Assembly: GCA_964494645.1 (NCBI GenBank)
Contig: CAZBSH010000002.1
Coordinates: 1-64,000 of the forward strand
Direction of reading: 5' to 3'
Source of the DNA: Christensenella sp964494645
GTDB taxonomy: Bacteria > Bacillota > Clostridia > Christensenellales > Christensenellaceae
Length of the DNA: 64,000 nucleotides
Numbering within the stretch: the first letter of the stretch is position 1; each line of letters opens with the position of its first letter. This document shows, one piece after another, positions 1-8,256 of this stretch. Both the position numbers and the translations under genes were made by a program. The notes beneath the pieces were generated by a model that made no database searches, was not told where the DNA came from, and saw only the letters and a list, made by a program, of their open reading frames with translations.

Positions 1-1
1 A

Positions 2-1684
2 ACACGTAATAGGCGTGGAGTTGAGCCAATAATGCCTCAGATCAAAGCAATACAGGAAATCTCAAGCATTGATGAATTAACCGATTATTATGTTACGGAT
101 TGGGAGCATAAATTGTCTTCATATCCGATGTTTCTTTCAGTTAAACCGGATATGAAGGATAGCACAAAATATACCGTTCAAATTCAGTCGCCCGACTGTT
201 CCCTTGGAGATCCTGATGAATATAAAACGCTGACTGCACGCGGAGAGCTTCAAAAACAAGCCACCACTTTGGTTTTTTCCGCCATGCTGGAACGGGTGGG
301 CTATTCTAAAGAGGAAGCCGCAAAAATGACAGAGCAGTTGTTTGAAATGGAAGGAAAGGTTCAAGAAATTTCTACAACTGCGGCAGAACAGCAACAACCT
401 GGATTTCTGGCAACAACGTATCATCCTATAACCATATCTGAGTTAAAAGAGCAAAGCCCGGCCTTTCCCGTTGCAGAAATATTAAAGCCCTATACAGACT
501 TAGGCATTGAGCAGTTTAATCTTTCGGAACCTGAATGGCTGGCAAATATGAACAAGCTGTATGTGGAGGAAAATCTTGAGGGGTTTAAAGCACTCCTGTT
601 ATATGAAGTAATCAGTAATTCCATCCTGTATTTGGATCAGGATGCCTTTGATCTTGAGTCTGAAAAGCTAAGTATTTTGGCGGGCAGTGAAATTAAGTTA
701 AAGCTGGAAGACGTCGCATATAAGCATATGGATCACTATCTGAATAAGGCGATTGGAAAAATGTATGCGGAAAATTATGTATCCCCCAAAACGAAAGCTG
801 ACGTCACAAAAATGGCAGATGAAATTGTTGCGGTATATCGCGACCGCCTGAATAAAGCCGAGTGGCTGAGTGATGTTACGAAAGTAAAGGCGCTGGAAAA
901 ACTGGACGCATTGAAATTAAAAATTGCGTATCCGGATGATTGGACGCCTTACGCATATACTGAGTTAAGTTTTGATGAAGAAAACGGCATTGTGGAGAAC
1001 TTAATTGACACTAAGGCATATGACAGATTAAAACTGGTAAAGCAAGCGTCAGGCAAGGTAGACAGGAGTTTGTGGTCTGAAGGACCGCAGGCTACAAACG
1101 CTTCCTATGAACCCCAAGAAAACGCAGTTGAAATCTATGGCGGGGTTCTAAGAGGAGATTTATATAATGAAAACAATTCAAAGGAAGCGAACATGGGGGG
1201 CATTGGTGTTATCATTGCACACGAGATTACCCATGCTTTTGACACGCAAGGAAGCCAGTATGATAAAGACGGTAATATGGTAAACTGGTGGACAGAAGAA
1301 GATAGTGCGGCTTTTAAAGAACTTACATCGAAAGTGTCACAATATTATAGCCAGTTTGAAGTGGTGCCCGGCGTATTTATAAACGGCGATATGACCATTG
1401 GGGAGTCCGTGGCCGACCTTGGAGGCATGTCTTGTATGCTTGAAATTGCAAAGGGCATAGAAGACTTTGACTACAAAACATTTTTTGACAGTTTTGCAAA
1501 TTCATTCAGAAGGCAAGCGCCGCCAAATGTTATGGAGGATTTGGTCGAAACAGACGTACACCCTCCGTGCTATCTGCGTATCAATATAACATTGCAGCAA
1601 AATCAGGAATTTTATGACGCAATAGGTATCAAAGAAGGTGACGGGATGTACCTTGCGCCGGAAGATAGACTGGCTGTTTGGTAA
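2..1684 (+). CDS. M13-family zinc metallopeptidase (neprilysin/PepO-like), 5' end cut by window edge
   Basis: C-terminal part, about 560 residues, of an M13 endopeptidase that cleaves peptides with a catalytic zinc. The zinc motif HEITH is encoded at 1220-1234 and is followed by the second-shell motif GESVADLGG near 1398-1425. The protein ends in AVW, like the usual CxVW end of the family, so the 3' end is complete. The first ATG is at 32, but the frame stays open to base 2 and the residues before it (TRNRRGVEPIMP) look like the family's conserved TRN...G..P region, so the gene continues off the left edge. Family members are about 630-700 residues. Whether it is secreted or a lipoprotein cannot be seen. 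Confidence 0.93.
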   Translation, partial: TRNRRGVEPIMPQIKAIQEISSIDELTDYYVTDWEHKLSSYPMFLSVKPDMKDSTKYTVQIQSPDCSLGDPDEYKTLTARGELQKQATTLVFSAMLERVGYSKEEAAKMTEQLFEMEGKVQEISTTAAEQQQPGFLATTYHPITISELKEQSPAFPVAEILKPYTDLGIEQFNLSEPEWLANMNKLYVEENLEGFKALLLYEVISNSILYLDQDAFDLESEKLSILAGSEIKLKLEDVAYKHMDHYLNKAIGKMYAENYVSPKTKADVTKMADEIVAVYRDRLNKAEWLSDVTKVKALEKLDALKLKIAYPDDWTPYAYTELSFDEENGIVENLIDTKAYDRLKLVKQASGKVDRSLWSEGPQATNASYEPQENAVEIYGGVLRGDLYNENNSKEANMGGIGVIIAHEITHAFDTQGSQYDKDGNMVNWWTEEDSAAFKELTSKVSQYYSQFEVVPGVFINGDMTIGESVADLGGMSCMLEIAKGIEDFDYKTFFDSFANSFRRQAPPNVMEDLVETDVHPPCYLRINITLQQNQEFYDAIGIKEGDGMYLAPEDRLAVW

Positions 1685-1835
1685 GCGGGAGGGAGCGAGC
1701 CACCCCTTGCCTCCGTTGAAGCAGAGGAAATAGGCAGTTCGTTCACAGCAAGCATATCATTTGCCGACGCTTTATGCGTTACAATAAATAAAATGTATGC
1801 AAACAATAGTGCTGCAACGCAAGGAGATGATTCGA

Positions 1836-1952
1836 ATGAAAAAGAATGTGTCTTTACCCATCGTAGCCATTTTTGTTTTGGCTGCTTTTGTATTGAGCGC
1901 GTGCGCTGATACGGCAATTGCGGACAAAGCGTTTGATCCTATCACACGGTAG
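1836..1952 (+). pseudogene. 38-residue lipoprotein signal peptide remnant
   Basis: A short frame with a good ribosome binding site (AAGGAGATG) begins MKKNVSLPIVAIFVLAAF and has a clear lipobox VLSAC at residues 19-23. It stops after residue 38 with no mature domain. It looks like the export signal of a larger lipoprotein whose body has been lost. It directly precedes a second broken gene, so this stretch looks deletion-prone. A genuine tiny lipoprotein is possible but less likely. Confidence 0.5.
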
Positions 1953-1961
1953 GAGTATCCG

Positions 1962-2361
1962 ATGATCGACAGTCATTTGCATTATCTTGATTTTACAAAG
2001 CAAACAGACGGGTTTGAAGCTTTGGTAGAAAAAACAGATGAGGCAAATGTTACAAATGCCATTATATTTAGAATGCCTATGGCAAAGCAATGGGATGAAC
2101 ATGCAGAAAAAAAGCCCTCTTATTACATGAACAATGACTCACGCACTTATTATTATTTCGACAGTGATTTTCTGCTTATGGAACAGCTCAGTATGCAAAG
2201 GGAGGAGATCAAGAAAAGGTTTTATCCGTTTGTCGGTGCCATTCATCCAAACGATAGATTTGCTAAATGATGGTACGGTACAAAAGATATGTCAGGATAA
2301 TGCACTCACACTCATTCATCAAAACGGGAAGAACGAAGATGCATTATCCTCTGCGGCATAA
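1962..2361 (+). pseudogene. Amidohydrolase (PF04909-like), internally deleted
   Basis: The first 102 residues (1962-2270) start MIDSHLHYLDF, the HxH metal-binding opening of amidohydrolase-2 proteins, and run to FVGAIHPNDRFAK before a stop. In another frame, from about 2267 to 2361, the translation DGTVQKICQDNALTLI resembles the usual C-terminal ..KI...NALRL. end of the same family. Intact members are about 280-320 residues, so the middle (about 170 residues) appears deleted with a frame change. The metal-binding start is seen; the assignment of the 3' piece is inference. Confidence 0.55.
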
Positions 2362-2390
2362 TACGCCGCATCTTTGCAGATTGCATGAGT

Positions 2391-2418
2391 GAAACCCGCT
2401 TAACAGGCGGTTTTTTTA
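2391..2418 (+). terminator. Bulged hairpin with T run after the broken amidohydrolase
   Basis: AAACCCGC and GCGGTTT pair with one bulged C, followed by seven T. It overlaps the stop codon of the convergent lipoprotein gene. Confidence 0.5.
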
Positions 2419-3080
2419 TGCGCTGTGAATTCGATATCAATATTCCCATTGTTATTCGATACCGTTAGCGTTTTTGTTCCGCTCTCTTTGATTGAGGGCA
2501 AGTTGCTTTCGCCCTTCTTAATATCACAGGAAATAGCATACTCATCATAGCTTCCGACAATCGAACCTATGATATCCCCGTTTTTTGCAGTAAGGCTGAT
2601 TGTGTTTTTGGCATTCAGTTTATTGAGAACGACGTTGCCGCCCTGAGAGGAAAGCGAAATATCTCCTGCAACAGTCAATTCAGGAAGTATAATATCTTCA
2701 TTTGTGGTGGATAGCTTTAGCGTTTTCAAAAGTTTATCCGGTATCTGCAGCGGTATTTTGCGGAAATCTGCAGTGGGTTTTCCTCCAATATAATCTGTCC
2801 ACTCCTTATTGTTTTTCGCGGTCATTGTGAGCGTATGGTCGTCAGAAACAGAAAGATCGTAGTATTCTTTAGCACTTTCAAAATAATCAATGTGAATCTG
2901 TCCATCGGAAGATGGCGCAACTTCAATTTTTCTATCGCGAACATCAATAAAAACCTCTGTGATTTCTTCAACATCCGCTATGTGGCTTTTTTGTTCAAAC
3001 GTCTCGCCGTTGTTTGCGCAGCCGGTGAAACAAGCCACGCCCAAAATAAGACACATCCATACTGCGATAATTTTTTTCAT
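2400..3080 (-). CDS. DUF4097-type beta-helix lipoprotein
   Basis: A 226-residue predicted lipoprotein. The signal peptide ends in the lipobox FTGC (Cys at about residue 21), so it should be anchored outside the membrane. The rest is rich in short beta-strand repeats (LKLSTTNEDI, ISLSSQGGNVVL, ISLTAKNGDI, LTVSNNNGNIDI), the pattern of DUF4097/adhesin-like beta-strand repeat proteins; no catalytic residues are visible. A ribosome binding site (GGAGG) precedes the ATG. It is divergent from the MerR regulator at 3254, and a MerR-type promoter in the shared region points at this gene, so it is the probable regulated target. Confidence 0.8.
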   Translation of the reverse strand: MKKIIAVWMCLILGVACFTGCANNGETFEQKSHIADVEEITEVFIDVRDRKIEVAPSSDGQIHIDYFESAKEYYDLSVSDDHTLTMTAKNNKEWTDYIGGKPTADFRKIPLQIPDKLLKTLKLSTTNEDIILPELTVAGDISLSSQGGNVVLNKLNAKNTISLTAKNGDIIGSIVGSYDEYAISCDIKKGESNLPSIKESGTKTLTVSNNNGNIDIEFTAHKKTAC

Positions 3081-3211
3081 AAATAAAATCCTCCAATAAC
3101 ATAAATTTGTTTTTAACAGTGATGCCTATCAAGGGCGTCACGTTTCAATTTTATGTTTCTTAAGTGTTTTTTGCATGGTTATTGATTTGTATAATCATCC
3201 ATGATACTGTT

Positions 3212-3242
3212 ATTCTAATCCCTTGTGTTGCACAAGGGTCAA
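3212..3242 (-). promoter_or_regulatory. MerR-type promoter with 19-bp spacer and dyad, reading towards the lipoprotein
   Basis: On the minus strand TTGACC (3242-3237) and TAGAAT (3217-3212) are separated by exactly 19 bp, the long spacer typical of MerR-activated promoters. The spacer carries a palindrome with 8-bp arms, CCCTTGTG-TTG-CACAAGGG (3220-3238). Transcription would start near 3205 and run to the gene starting at 3080. Confidence 0.75.
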
Positions 3243-3253
3243 GGAGGAGAACC

Positions 3254-4036
3254 GTGAAAAATTATTTTTCAGTGGGTGAGACGGCAAAAGCTGCCCATAC
3301 AACGGTGGAAACGCTGCGGCATTATGACCGTATCGGACTTGTAACGCCAAGCAAAAAAGATAACTTTACAAACTATCGTTATTATACGGAACAAGATATT
3401 GTGCGGATCAACACAGTTCGTGCTTTACAAGAGATGGATTTGCCATTGAAAAAAATAAAAGAAGTTCTGGAATTTGATGCTCTTGAAAAAATTATTGACT
3501 TTTTAACAGAGGCAGAAAAAAAGGCAGAGGAAAAAATGGCTTCCCTTCAATACAGCAAGGCAAAAATACAGTTGGCAAAATCAGATTATGAGGGCAAGCT
3601 TCGTGGACATGACTATACGGAGGGGATTGCGATCAAGCATTTTCCCGAGCGTGTTATCATGCTTTCAGACACGCTGGAAGCCCCAACCCTTGATAACCTT
3701 TGGAGTTATTTAAGCCACTTCTACGACAAAATCGAGCCTTCGAAAAAAGAGCGATTCACTTTTGAAGATTTGGCGGGTATCTATACAGAAGATGGGATGT
3801 CGAGATTGTTTGCCATATGTATTCGATATGAAAACATCGATGGATTAAAGGTATTGCCGAAAGGAAAATACCTGTGTGCGGATTGTACTGAAGAGAATAG
3901 GGTATCTAAGTTGAACGAAATAATGCAGATGGCAAAGGATGAGCATGGTATTCAGCCAAAGTTCACAGTGCAGCAAATCGTTATCTCCGGTATATTACAA
4001 TGGAATTATCAAGCGCAAGTATATCTGGGAAATTAG
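3254..4036 (+). CDS. MerR-family regulator with GyrI-like effector domain
   Basis: 260 residues from a GTG start at 3254, chosen because AAGGAGGAG lies just upstream and the MerR fold starts right there; the same frame is open back to 3164 but has no Shine-Dalgarno there. Residues about 1-70 form the winged helix-turn-helix (FSVGETAKAAHTTVETLRHY), followed by a coiled coil (about 75-115) and a C-terminal ligand-binding domain of the BmrR/GyrI kind. Such proteins twist a 19-bp-spacer promoter when they bind a small hydrophobic or cationic ligand. The matching promoter is at 3212-3242 and reads into the divergent lipoprotein. Confidence 0.88.
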   Translation: MKNYFSVGETAKAAHTTVETLRHYDRIGLVTPSKKDNFTNYRYYTEQDIVRINTVRALQEMDLPLKKIKEVLEFDALEKIIDFLTEAEKKAEEKMASLQYSKAKIQLAKSDYEGKLRGHDYTEGIAIKHFPERVIMLSDTLEAPTLDNLWSYLSHFYDKIEPSKKERFTFEDLAGIYTEDGMSRLFAICIRYENIDGLKVLPKGKYLCADCTEENRVSKLNEIMQMAKDEHGIQPKFTVQQIVISGILQWNYQAQVYLGN

Positions 4037-4108
4037 CAAGGGTATATTTTATCTGATGATATCCTTTATCCTGTGTGCATTTTTTTAGGCAATATTACAT
4101 AGACTTGC

Positions 4109-5467
4109 TTAAAATTCGGTTTTTTTTGATGGTTTTGACGACTTGGAAAAAAATTCGCATTTATTACCGCCGCTGTGCTTTGCTTGATATAGGGCACGGT
4201 CGGCATGCTCATATAGCTTCTGGAACGTTTGACCATCTTCCGGATACATCGCGATACCAATACTGACAGAAAGAGGATAGATTTTTTCTTCAAACTTCAA
4301 GTCACAGGATACAGCCTGCCGGAACTGCTTTGCTTTTTTGGCGACATTATCGCGCGAACCCGGATTAACGAGAAAAACGCTGAACTCATCGCCGCCCATC
4401 CTGACAAGAATGTCTTCCTTACGAAACAATTCACGCATCTGCGAAGCAATTTTTTGTAACGCAAAGTCTCCTGCGGCGTGCCCCAAGAAATCATTGATTT
4501 GTTTAAAGAGATCAATATCGAATTCGATAAATGCATGTTTTTGATCTTCGTGCTTTTTTAAAACTTGTTCGATCAAAGTTTTTGCTTCTGTACGATATAA
4601 AAGCCCTGTTAGCTGATCATGTGCCGCTTTATGCTGCAAATCAAGGGTGTTTTTCATAATATCATCGATATCACTTATGATTCCTACAACATGCTTAGAT
4701 GCAGATCCATCCACCCCCGTTATGGTTGTGACGCGGTGTTTTGCCCAAAAATAGGTTCCGTCAGCAGCGCGCAATCTGGCAGTACACTCAATATAGGGAA
4801 CGCCTGAGCGCGTATCTTCGATCATTTTCGCGATGATCGGTTTGTCCTCTTCGTAAATCATTTCACCTGTAAGCAAATCTTTTGTGGAGACAGAAGATGG
4901 CGGCTGTGTGCCGAACATTTTTTCGTATACCGGGGAATAGTGGACTTCGTCTTCGTCGATATTCCAGTCAAAAATAACATCTTTTGTTTGTTCGGAAATA
5001 ATACGAAATCTTTCTTCGTTAAGAAAATTCTGCTTTTCCTTTTCTTTTTCTTGCGTCGTATCAATAAAGAAAGCGGTGATGTTTTTGCCTTGTGCGGTTT
5101 CTTCTACCTCTGTGCAGTAAGCGGTATTCCATACGATTGATCCATCCTTTTTCCGGATCCGATAATCCGCGCAGACAGGTTGATTTTCTCGCAAAAGTTT
5201 TTCGATTGCGCTTTGGATGTGCCCGATATCCTGCGGAAGGACAATGTTCATGCCACAATTGGAAAAAGGGGGAAGAAGGCTTTCTTTCTTTGTATAACCC
5301 GTCATACGGTAATAGCCTTCTGTTGCTTCTATGATGCTCATATCCTCGAGAGATATTTTTGCGATGCCTCCTAAAACCGCGGTTGAGAACATCTCTACAA
5401 TATGTTCCTGTTCTCGCAGCATTGCCTCTAGCTCTTCGCGGGTCAAGTGTTTGTAGCTCTTTTCCAT
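4109..5467 (-). CDS. PAS-PAS-GGDEF diguanylate cyclase
   Basis: About 452 residues; I use the ATG at 5467 because AAGGATGG sits well upstream, while the in-frame ATG at 5482 has no room for one. Two PAS sensor regions (roughly residues 15-130 and 145-270) precede a GGDEF domain (about 285-440) with an intact GGDEF motif (encoded at 4382-4396). The inhibitory site RxxD (RKED) lies five residues before it, as in feedback-regulated cyclic-di-GMP synthases. No transmembrane helix or EAL domain is seen, so this is a soluble enzyme making c-di-GMP from GTP in response to an unknown signal. It stands alone, convergent with the MerR gene. Confidence 0.92.
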   Translation of the reverse strand: MEKSYKHLTREELEAMLREQEHIVEMFSTAVLGGIAKISLEDMSIIEATEGYYRMTGYTKKESLLPPFSNCGMNIVLPQDIGHIQSAIEKLLRENQPVCADYRIRKKDGSIVWNTAYCTEVEETAQGKNITAFFIDTTQEKEKEKQNFLNEERFRIISEQTKDVIFDWNIDEDEVHYSPVYEKMFGTQPPSSVSTKDLLTGEMIYEEDKPIIAKMIEDTRSGVPYIECTARLRAADGTYFWAKHRVTTITGVDGSASKHVVGIISDIDDIMKNTLDLQHKAAHDQLTGLLYRTEAKTLIEQVLKKHEDQKHAFIEFDIDLFKQINDFLGHAAGDFALQKIASQMRELFRKEDILVRMGGDEFSVFLVNPGSRDNVAKKAKQFRQAVSCDLKFEEKIYPLSVSIGIAMYPEDGQTFQKLYEHADRALYQAKHSGGNKCEFFSKSSKPSKKTEF

Positions 5468-5634
5468 TGCGCTTATATCCATCCTTATATGCCCTGCATA
5501 ATCATGTATCTATTGTAGCATTGTTTTACGAATTATGCATCGTTTTATGTAATGATTTTACACAGATATTTAGCGATTGAAATTATGTAAGAAACAGGAT
5601 GGATCAAAGAGTTGGATCAGGGTTTATCTGACAG

Positions 5635-6888
5635 CTAGATAAAAAAATAATAGGATCGGAGCAAGTAGTCGATCCCGTATATTCTTGCGAGCCGCAAAAG
5701 ATACATTTTGATGTTTGGATGTTTTGGGGAATCATCCGTAAATTCGCGGGTCAATTTCAAAAAGTGCTTTGTTTGGGGCGGCGTTGCGTTTTCTTTGAAA
5801 TATCCCCATACATGCTGGCTTGCGTTAATGGCATTTCCGGGTAATATCGGCTGTGTCAAGGTCCGCTCGATCAAATGGTACATGGTGAGTGCGGGGTAAG
5901 CTGTTTTATCGCGCAGCAATTGCCGAATGCTGTTATAGGCTTGGGGAGAATGTTCCAGCACACAATATTTGTAATGTGCCCATTCTTCTTCTAATGCGCG
6001 CATACCACGTTCATTGCTGCAATTGAGGCACTTTAAAGCGGAAAGATTTTTGTCTTTGACCTCTAGCATGATATCGATGTCCATTCCCGTGAGCGAGCCG
6101 GAAAATACAAGAAAAGGATCCACCGCAATGGATTGGGAATGAGCTCCCGGTTTTTGTGATTGGCATTGCTGGGAATAATGTACCTTTTGCCGTCCGTCCT
6201 TTTTTTGCCATGTTTGCGCGCATTGCCTGATCCAGTCTGCATCGGACCGGCGCATGACCGGAGGGTTTATCAGGTGGTGCAGGTTGTCAAATACGACGGG
6301 AGATCCGGTTTGATTCGCGACCTCTAAAACATCGGTGATTGTAAATATTTTATCGTCGTTTTCGAGCGCCAAGCGGTTTTGGATGGTCGGATGCAGGGTT
6401 TCGAAATTTTCGATAAAGCGTGTTTTGGCCTGTTTTTTATCACCATAGGCGCCGCCTATATGGAGGATAAGTTTGTGGCTGTAGTCCAGTTGTAAGGCAT
6501 CCAGCAGTCTTGCGTGGTAATGAAGATCCAGTATCGCCCGCTCGACAACGGAGCGATCGGTTGAATTGAGGACGGTATATTGTCCGGGATGCAGGGAAAC
6601 GCGCATCCCTGATCGGCGGATTTTATCTCCAATCAGTGCAAACTTTTCCGCAAAAATATCATCCCATGAAAGATTTGAAGCAATACTCGAACCAAAAGGG
6701 ATCAAATCGGAGGAAATACGAAACAGCAATATTCCGTTTTTTATATTATAATCAACGAGCGTATCCAGCGCTTCCAAATTTTGACCGATTCGTGTTAAAA
6801 GTGTTTCGGGTGTTGCGTTTTTGAGCATGCAGCTTCTTGTTGTGCTACCCGGCACCGCAATGGCTTGGCAGGCATATCCTATTTTCAT
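5635..6888 (-). CDS. uvsE: UV damage endonuclease UvsE/UVDE
   Basis: 417 residues. UVDE enzymes nick DNA 5' of UV photoproducts and use a TIM-barrel metal site. The ligand motifs appear in the expected order: SLHPGQYTVLNS, LILHIGGAYGD, LALENDD, VVFDNLHHL, VHYSQQ and DIMLEVKDKN. The C-terminal extension of about 120 residues beyond the barrel is also seen in Bacillus homologues. It is a single-gene unit on the minus strand with no obvious LexA box upstream. Confidence 0.93.
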   Translation of the reverse strand: MKIGYACQAIAVPGSTTRSCMLKNATPETLLTRIGQNLEALDTLVDYNIKNGILLFRISSDLIPFGSSIASNLSWDDIFAEKFALIGDKIRRSGMRVSLHPGQYTVLNSTDRSVVERAILDLHYHARLLDALQLDYSHKLILHIGGAYGDKKQAKTRFIENFETLHPTIQNRLALENDDKIFTITDVLEVANQTGSPVVFDNLHHLINPPVMRRSDADWIRQCAQTWQKKDGRQKVHYSQQCQSQKPGAHSQSIAVDPFLVFSGSLTGMDIDIMLEVKDKNLSALKCLNCSNERGMRALEEEWAHYKYCVLEHSPQAYNSIRQLLRDKTAYPALTMYHLIERTLTQPILPGNAINASQHVWGYFKENATPPQTKHFLKLTREFTDDSPKHPNIKMYLLRLARIYGIDYLLRSYYFFI

Positions 6889-6990
6889 TCGGCGGAAATC
6901 CTTTCAAATCAAAATTTATCTGATCAGCCGGCATAAAATACAAGCTTGTTTTTCAATAAACAGATCATAGCCTTTCAAACCAAAGCGTTT

Positions 6991-7335
6991 CTAATTGTTT
7001 TTTAAGGTATGCAGCGCATTGATCGCTGTAGGAAAACCGTTATATGGAACGGAATGCAGGATGATCTCTTCGATTTCCTCTTTGGTAAGACCGACATGCA
7101 TGCCCGCGCGGATATGTACACCCAGCTGTGGCTCGCGTCCAAGCACAGTAAGGATTGCGATGGTAATCATCTCCCGTTCGCGCAGGGTTAGTATACCACG
7201 GCTGTAGATATCTCCAAAAGCAAATTCAACGATATACCTGCCTAAGTCGCCCAGAGAATCTGTGATATCGGTACCTTCCTGCCCATCTACTTCGATAAGT
7301 TTTCTTAAACCTTGCTCATAGCGTTCGTTATTCAT
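6991..7335 (-). CDS. Carboxymuconolactone decarboxylase-like protein
   Basis: 114 residues from an ATG at 7335 that overlaps the end of the upstream MerR gene by 8 nt. It has the CMD-family core GVHIRAGMHVGLTKEEIEEIILH but lacks the CxxC pair of the AhpD peroxidase branch, so it belongs to the non-redox branch. The family acts on small organic acids or lactones, but several members have no assigned substrate. Cotranscription with MerR from the promoter at 7712-7742 suggests it answers the ligand sensed by that regulator. Confidence 0.85.
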   Translation of the reverse strand: MNNERYEQGLRKLIEVDGQEGTDITDSLGDLGRYIVEFAFGDIYSRGILTLREREMITIAILTVLGREPQLGVHIRAGMHVGLTKEEIEEIILHSVPYNGFPTAINALHTLKNN

Positions 7336-7705
7336 TGATATTCCGCTCCATTTCCATATAAACTTTAATTTTGTGTTCCAGAAGGACAAGATTGTTCTTC
7401 AGTTGTTCGATCTTATTGAGCATATGTTGTTTATGCGTATTTAGAAGCTCTATCCGTTCGCGGATCGTCCGGTCACCCTGCGCACGCAGGACGGCATAGT
7501 ACTTCATCAGTTCAACCGGCATTTCCATATCCTTCAGCTTCGCCAAAAAACAGATCCAGTCAATATCCTTTTGGGAAAACAACCGCACATTTGCGTTGTT
7601 TCTTACGATATTTCCGAGGAGACCTTCCTTTTCGTAATAGCGGATATTGGATGCGCTTAGACCTGTATATTCTGCCGCTTGTTTGATTGTAAAAAATTTA
7701 TCCAT
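7328..7705 (-). CDS. MerR-family regulator of the CMD gene
   Basis: 125 residues: an N-terminal MerR helix-turn-helix (FTIKQAAEYTGLSASNIRYY), then a coiled coil of about 45 residues (LLNTHKQHMLNKIEQLKNN) and no separate ligand domain, as in the small AdhR/NmlR-like MerR proteins. The start is fixed by the family N-terminus. It precedes and overlaps the CMD-like gene and is probably autoregulated from the dyad at 7722-7738. The promoter -10 box is so close that the mRNA should be leaderless or nearly so. Confidence 0.88.
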   Translation of the reverse strand: MDKFFTIKQAAEYTGLSASNIRYYEKEGLLGNIVRNNANVRLFSQKDIDWICFLAKLKDMEMPVELMKYYAVLRAQGDRTIRERIELLNTHKQHMLNKIEQLKNNLVLLEHKIKVYMEMERNINE

Positions 7706-7711
7706 ACCTGT

Positions 7712-7742
7712 AGTCTATCATCTTAAAGCTGCTTTAAGTCAA
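7712..7742 (-). promoter_or_regulatory. MerR-type promoter with 19-bp spacer, nearly leaderless
   Basis: Minus-strand TTGACT (7742-7737) and TAGACT (7717-7712) with a 19-bp spacer. The palindrome CTTAAAGCTGCTTTAAG (7722-7738, plus-strand reading) spans it. The start codon at 7705 is only six bases after the -10 box, so transcription should begin at or next to the ATG. Confidence 0.75.
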
Positions 7743-7756
7743 GCGTTTTTTTTATA

Positions 7757-7796
7757 AAAAAGCGCTTGTGCCGCAAATGACACAAGCGCTTTTAAA
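7757..7796 (-). terminator. Rho-independent terminator after the ACT gene
   Basis: AAAAGCGCTTGTG and its exact complement flank a 10-nt loop; on the minus strand the stem is followed by a T-rich run. Confidence 0.85.
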
Positions 7797-7806
7797 AAGT
7801 TATCAA

Positions 7807-8238
7807 TCAAAATTCGTACAGTTCATCCTGACAAATCAGCTTGATCCCATTTTTGGAAAGGACTTCAATTGCTTTTTCATTGTCTTCCACACGGAAGATC
7901 ATATAGGCAAGCGATTTTTTGCGGCTGATGAATGCATAGGTATATTCCAGATTGATTTTGTTTTCACCAAGAATAGTGAGAACCTTATGCAGACCGCCCG
8001 GCTCGTCCGGTATGGCGACGGCAAGAACAGGCGTGATGGAACAGATGTAACCGGCATCCTTTAAGACGGTCGCCGTTTTATAGGGATCGTCCACAATAAG
8101 GCGCAGTATGCCGAAATCACGTGTTTCCGCAACGGATAGGGCACGCATATCGATACTGCTCCGGTTGAGGACACTCGTCAACTCCGCGAGCTGACCGGCA
8201 TCGTTTTCCAAAAATACAGAGATTTGTTTTACAGTCAT
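7807..8238 (-). CDS. Tandem ACT-domain protein partnered with PaaK-type ligase
   Basis: 143 residues made of two ACT domains (about 3-68 and 71-140), recognisable by ISVFLENDAGQLAELTSVL and AVAIPDEPGGLHKVLTIL. ACT pairs bind amino acids or similar ligands. Stand-alone proteins of this type are commonly encoded beside phenylacetate-CoA ligase-like genes in anaerobes, as here, only 18 bp after that gene. It likely senses or regulates flux of an aromatic or branched acid; the ligand is unknown. Confidence 0.9.
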   Translation of the reverse strand: MTVKQISVFLENDAGQLAELTSVLNRSSIDMRALSVAETRDFGILRLIVDDPYKTATVLKDAGYICSITPVLAVAIPDEPGGLHKVLTILGENKINLEYTYAFISRKKSLAYMIFRVEDNEKAIEVLSKNGIKLICQDELYEF

Positions 8239-8256
8239 GGCTGAAGCTCCTTTCCC

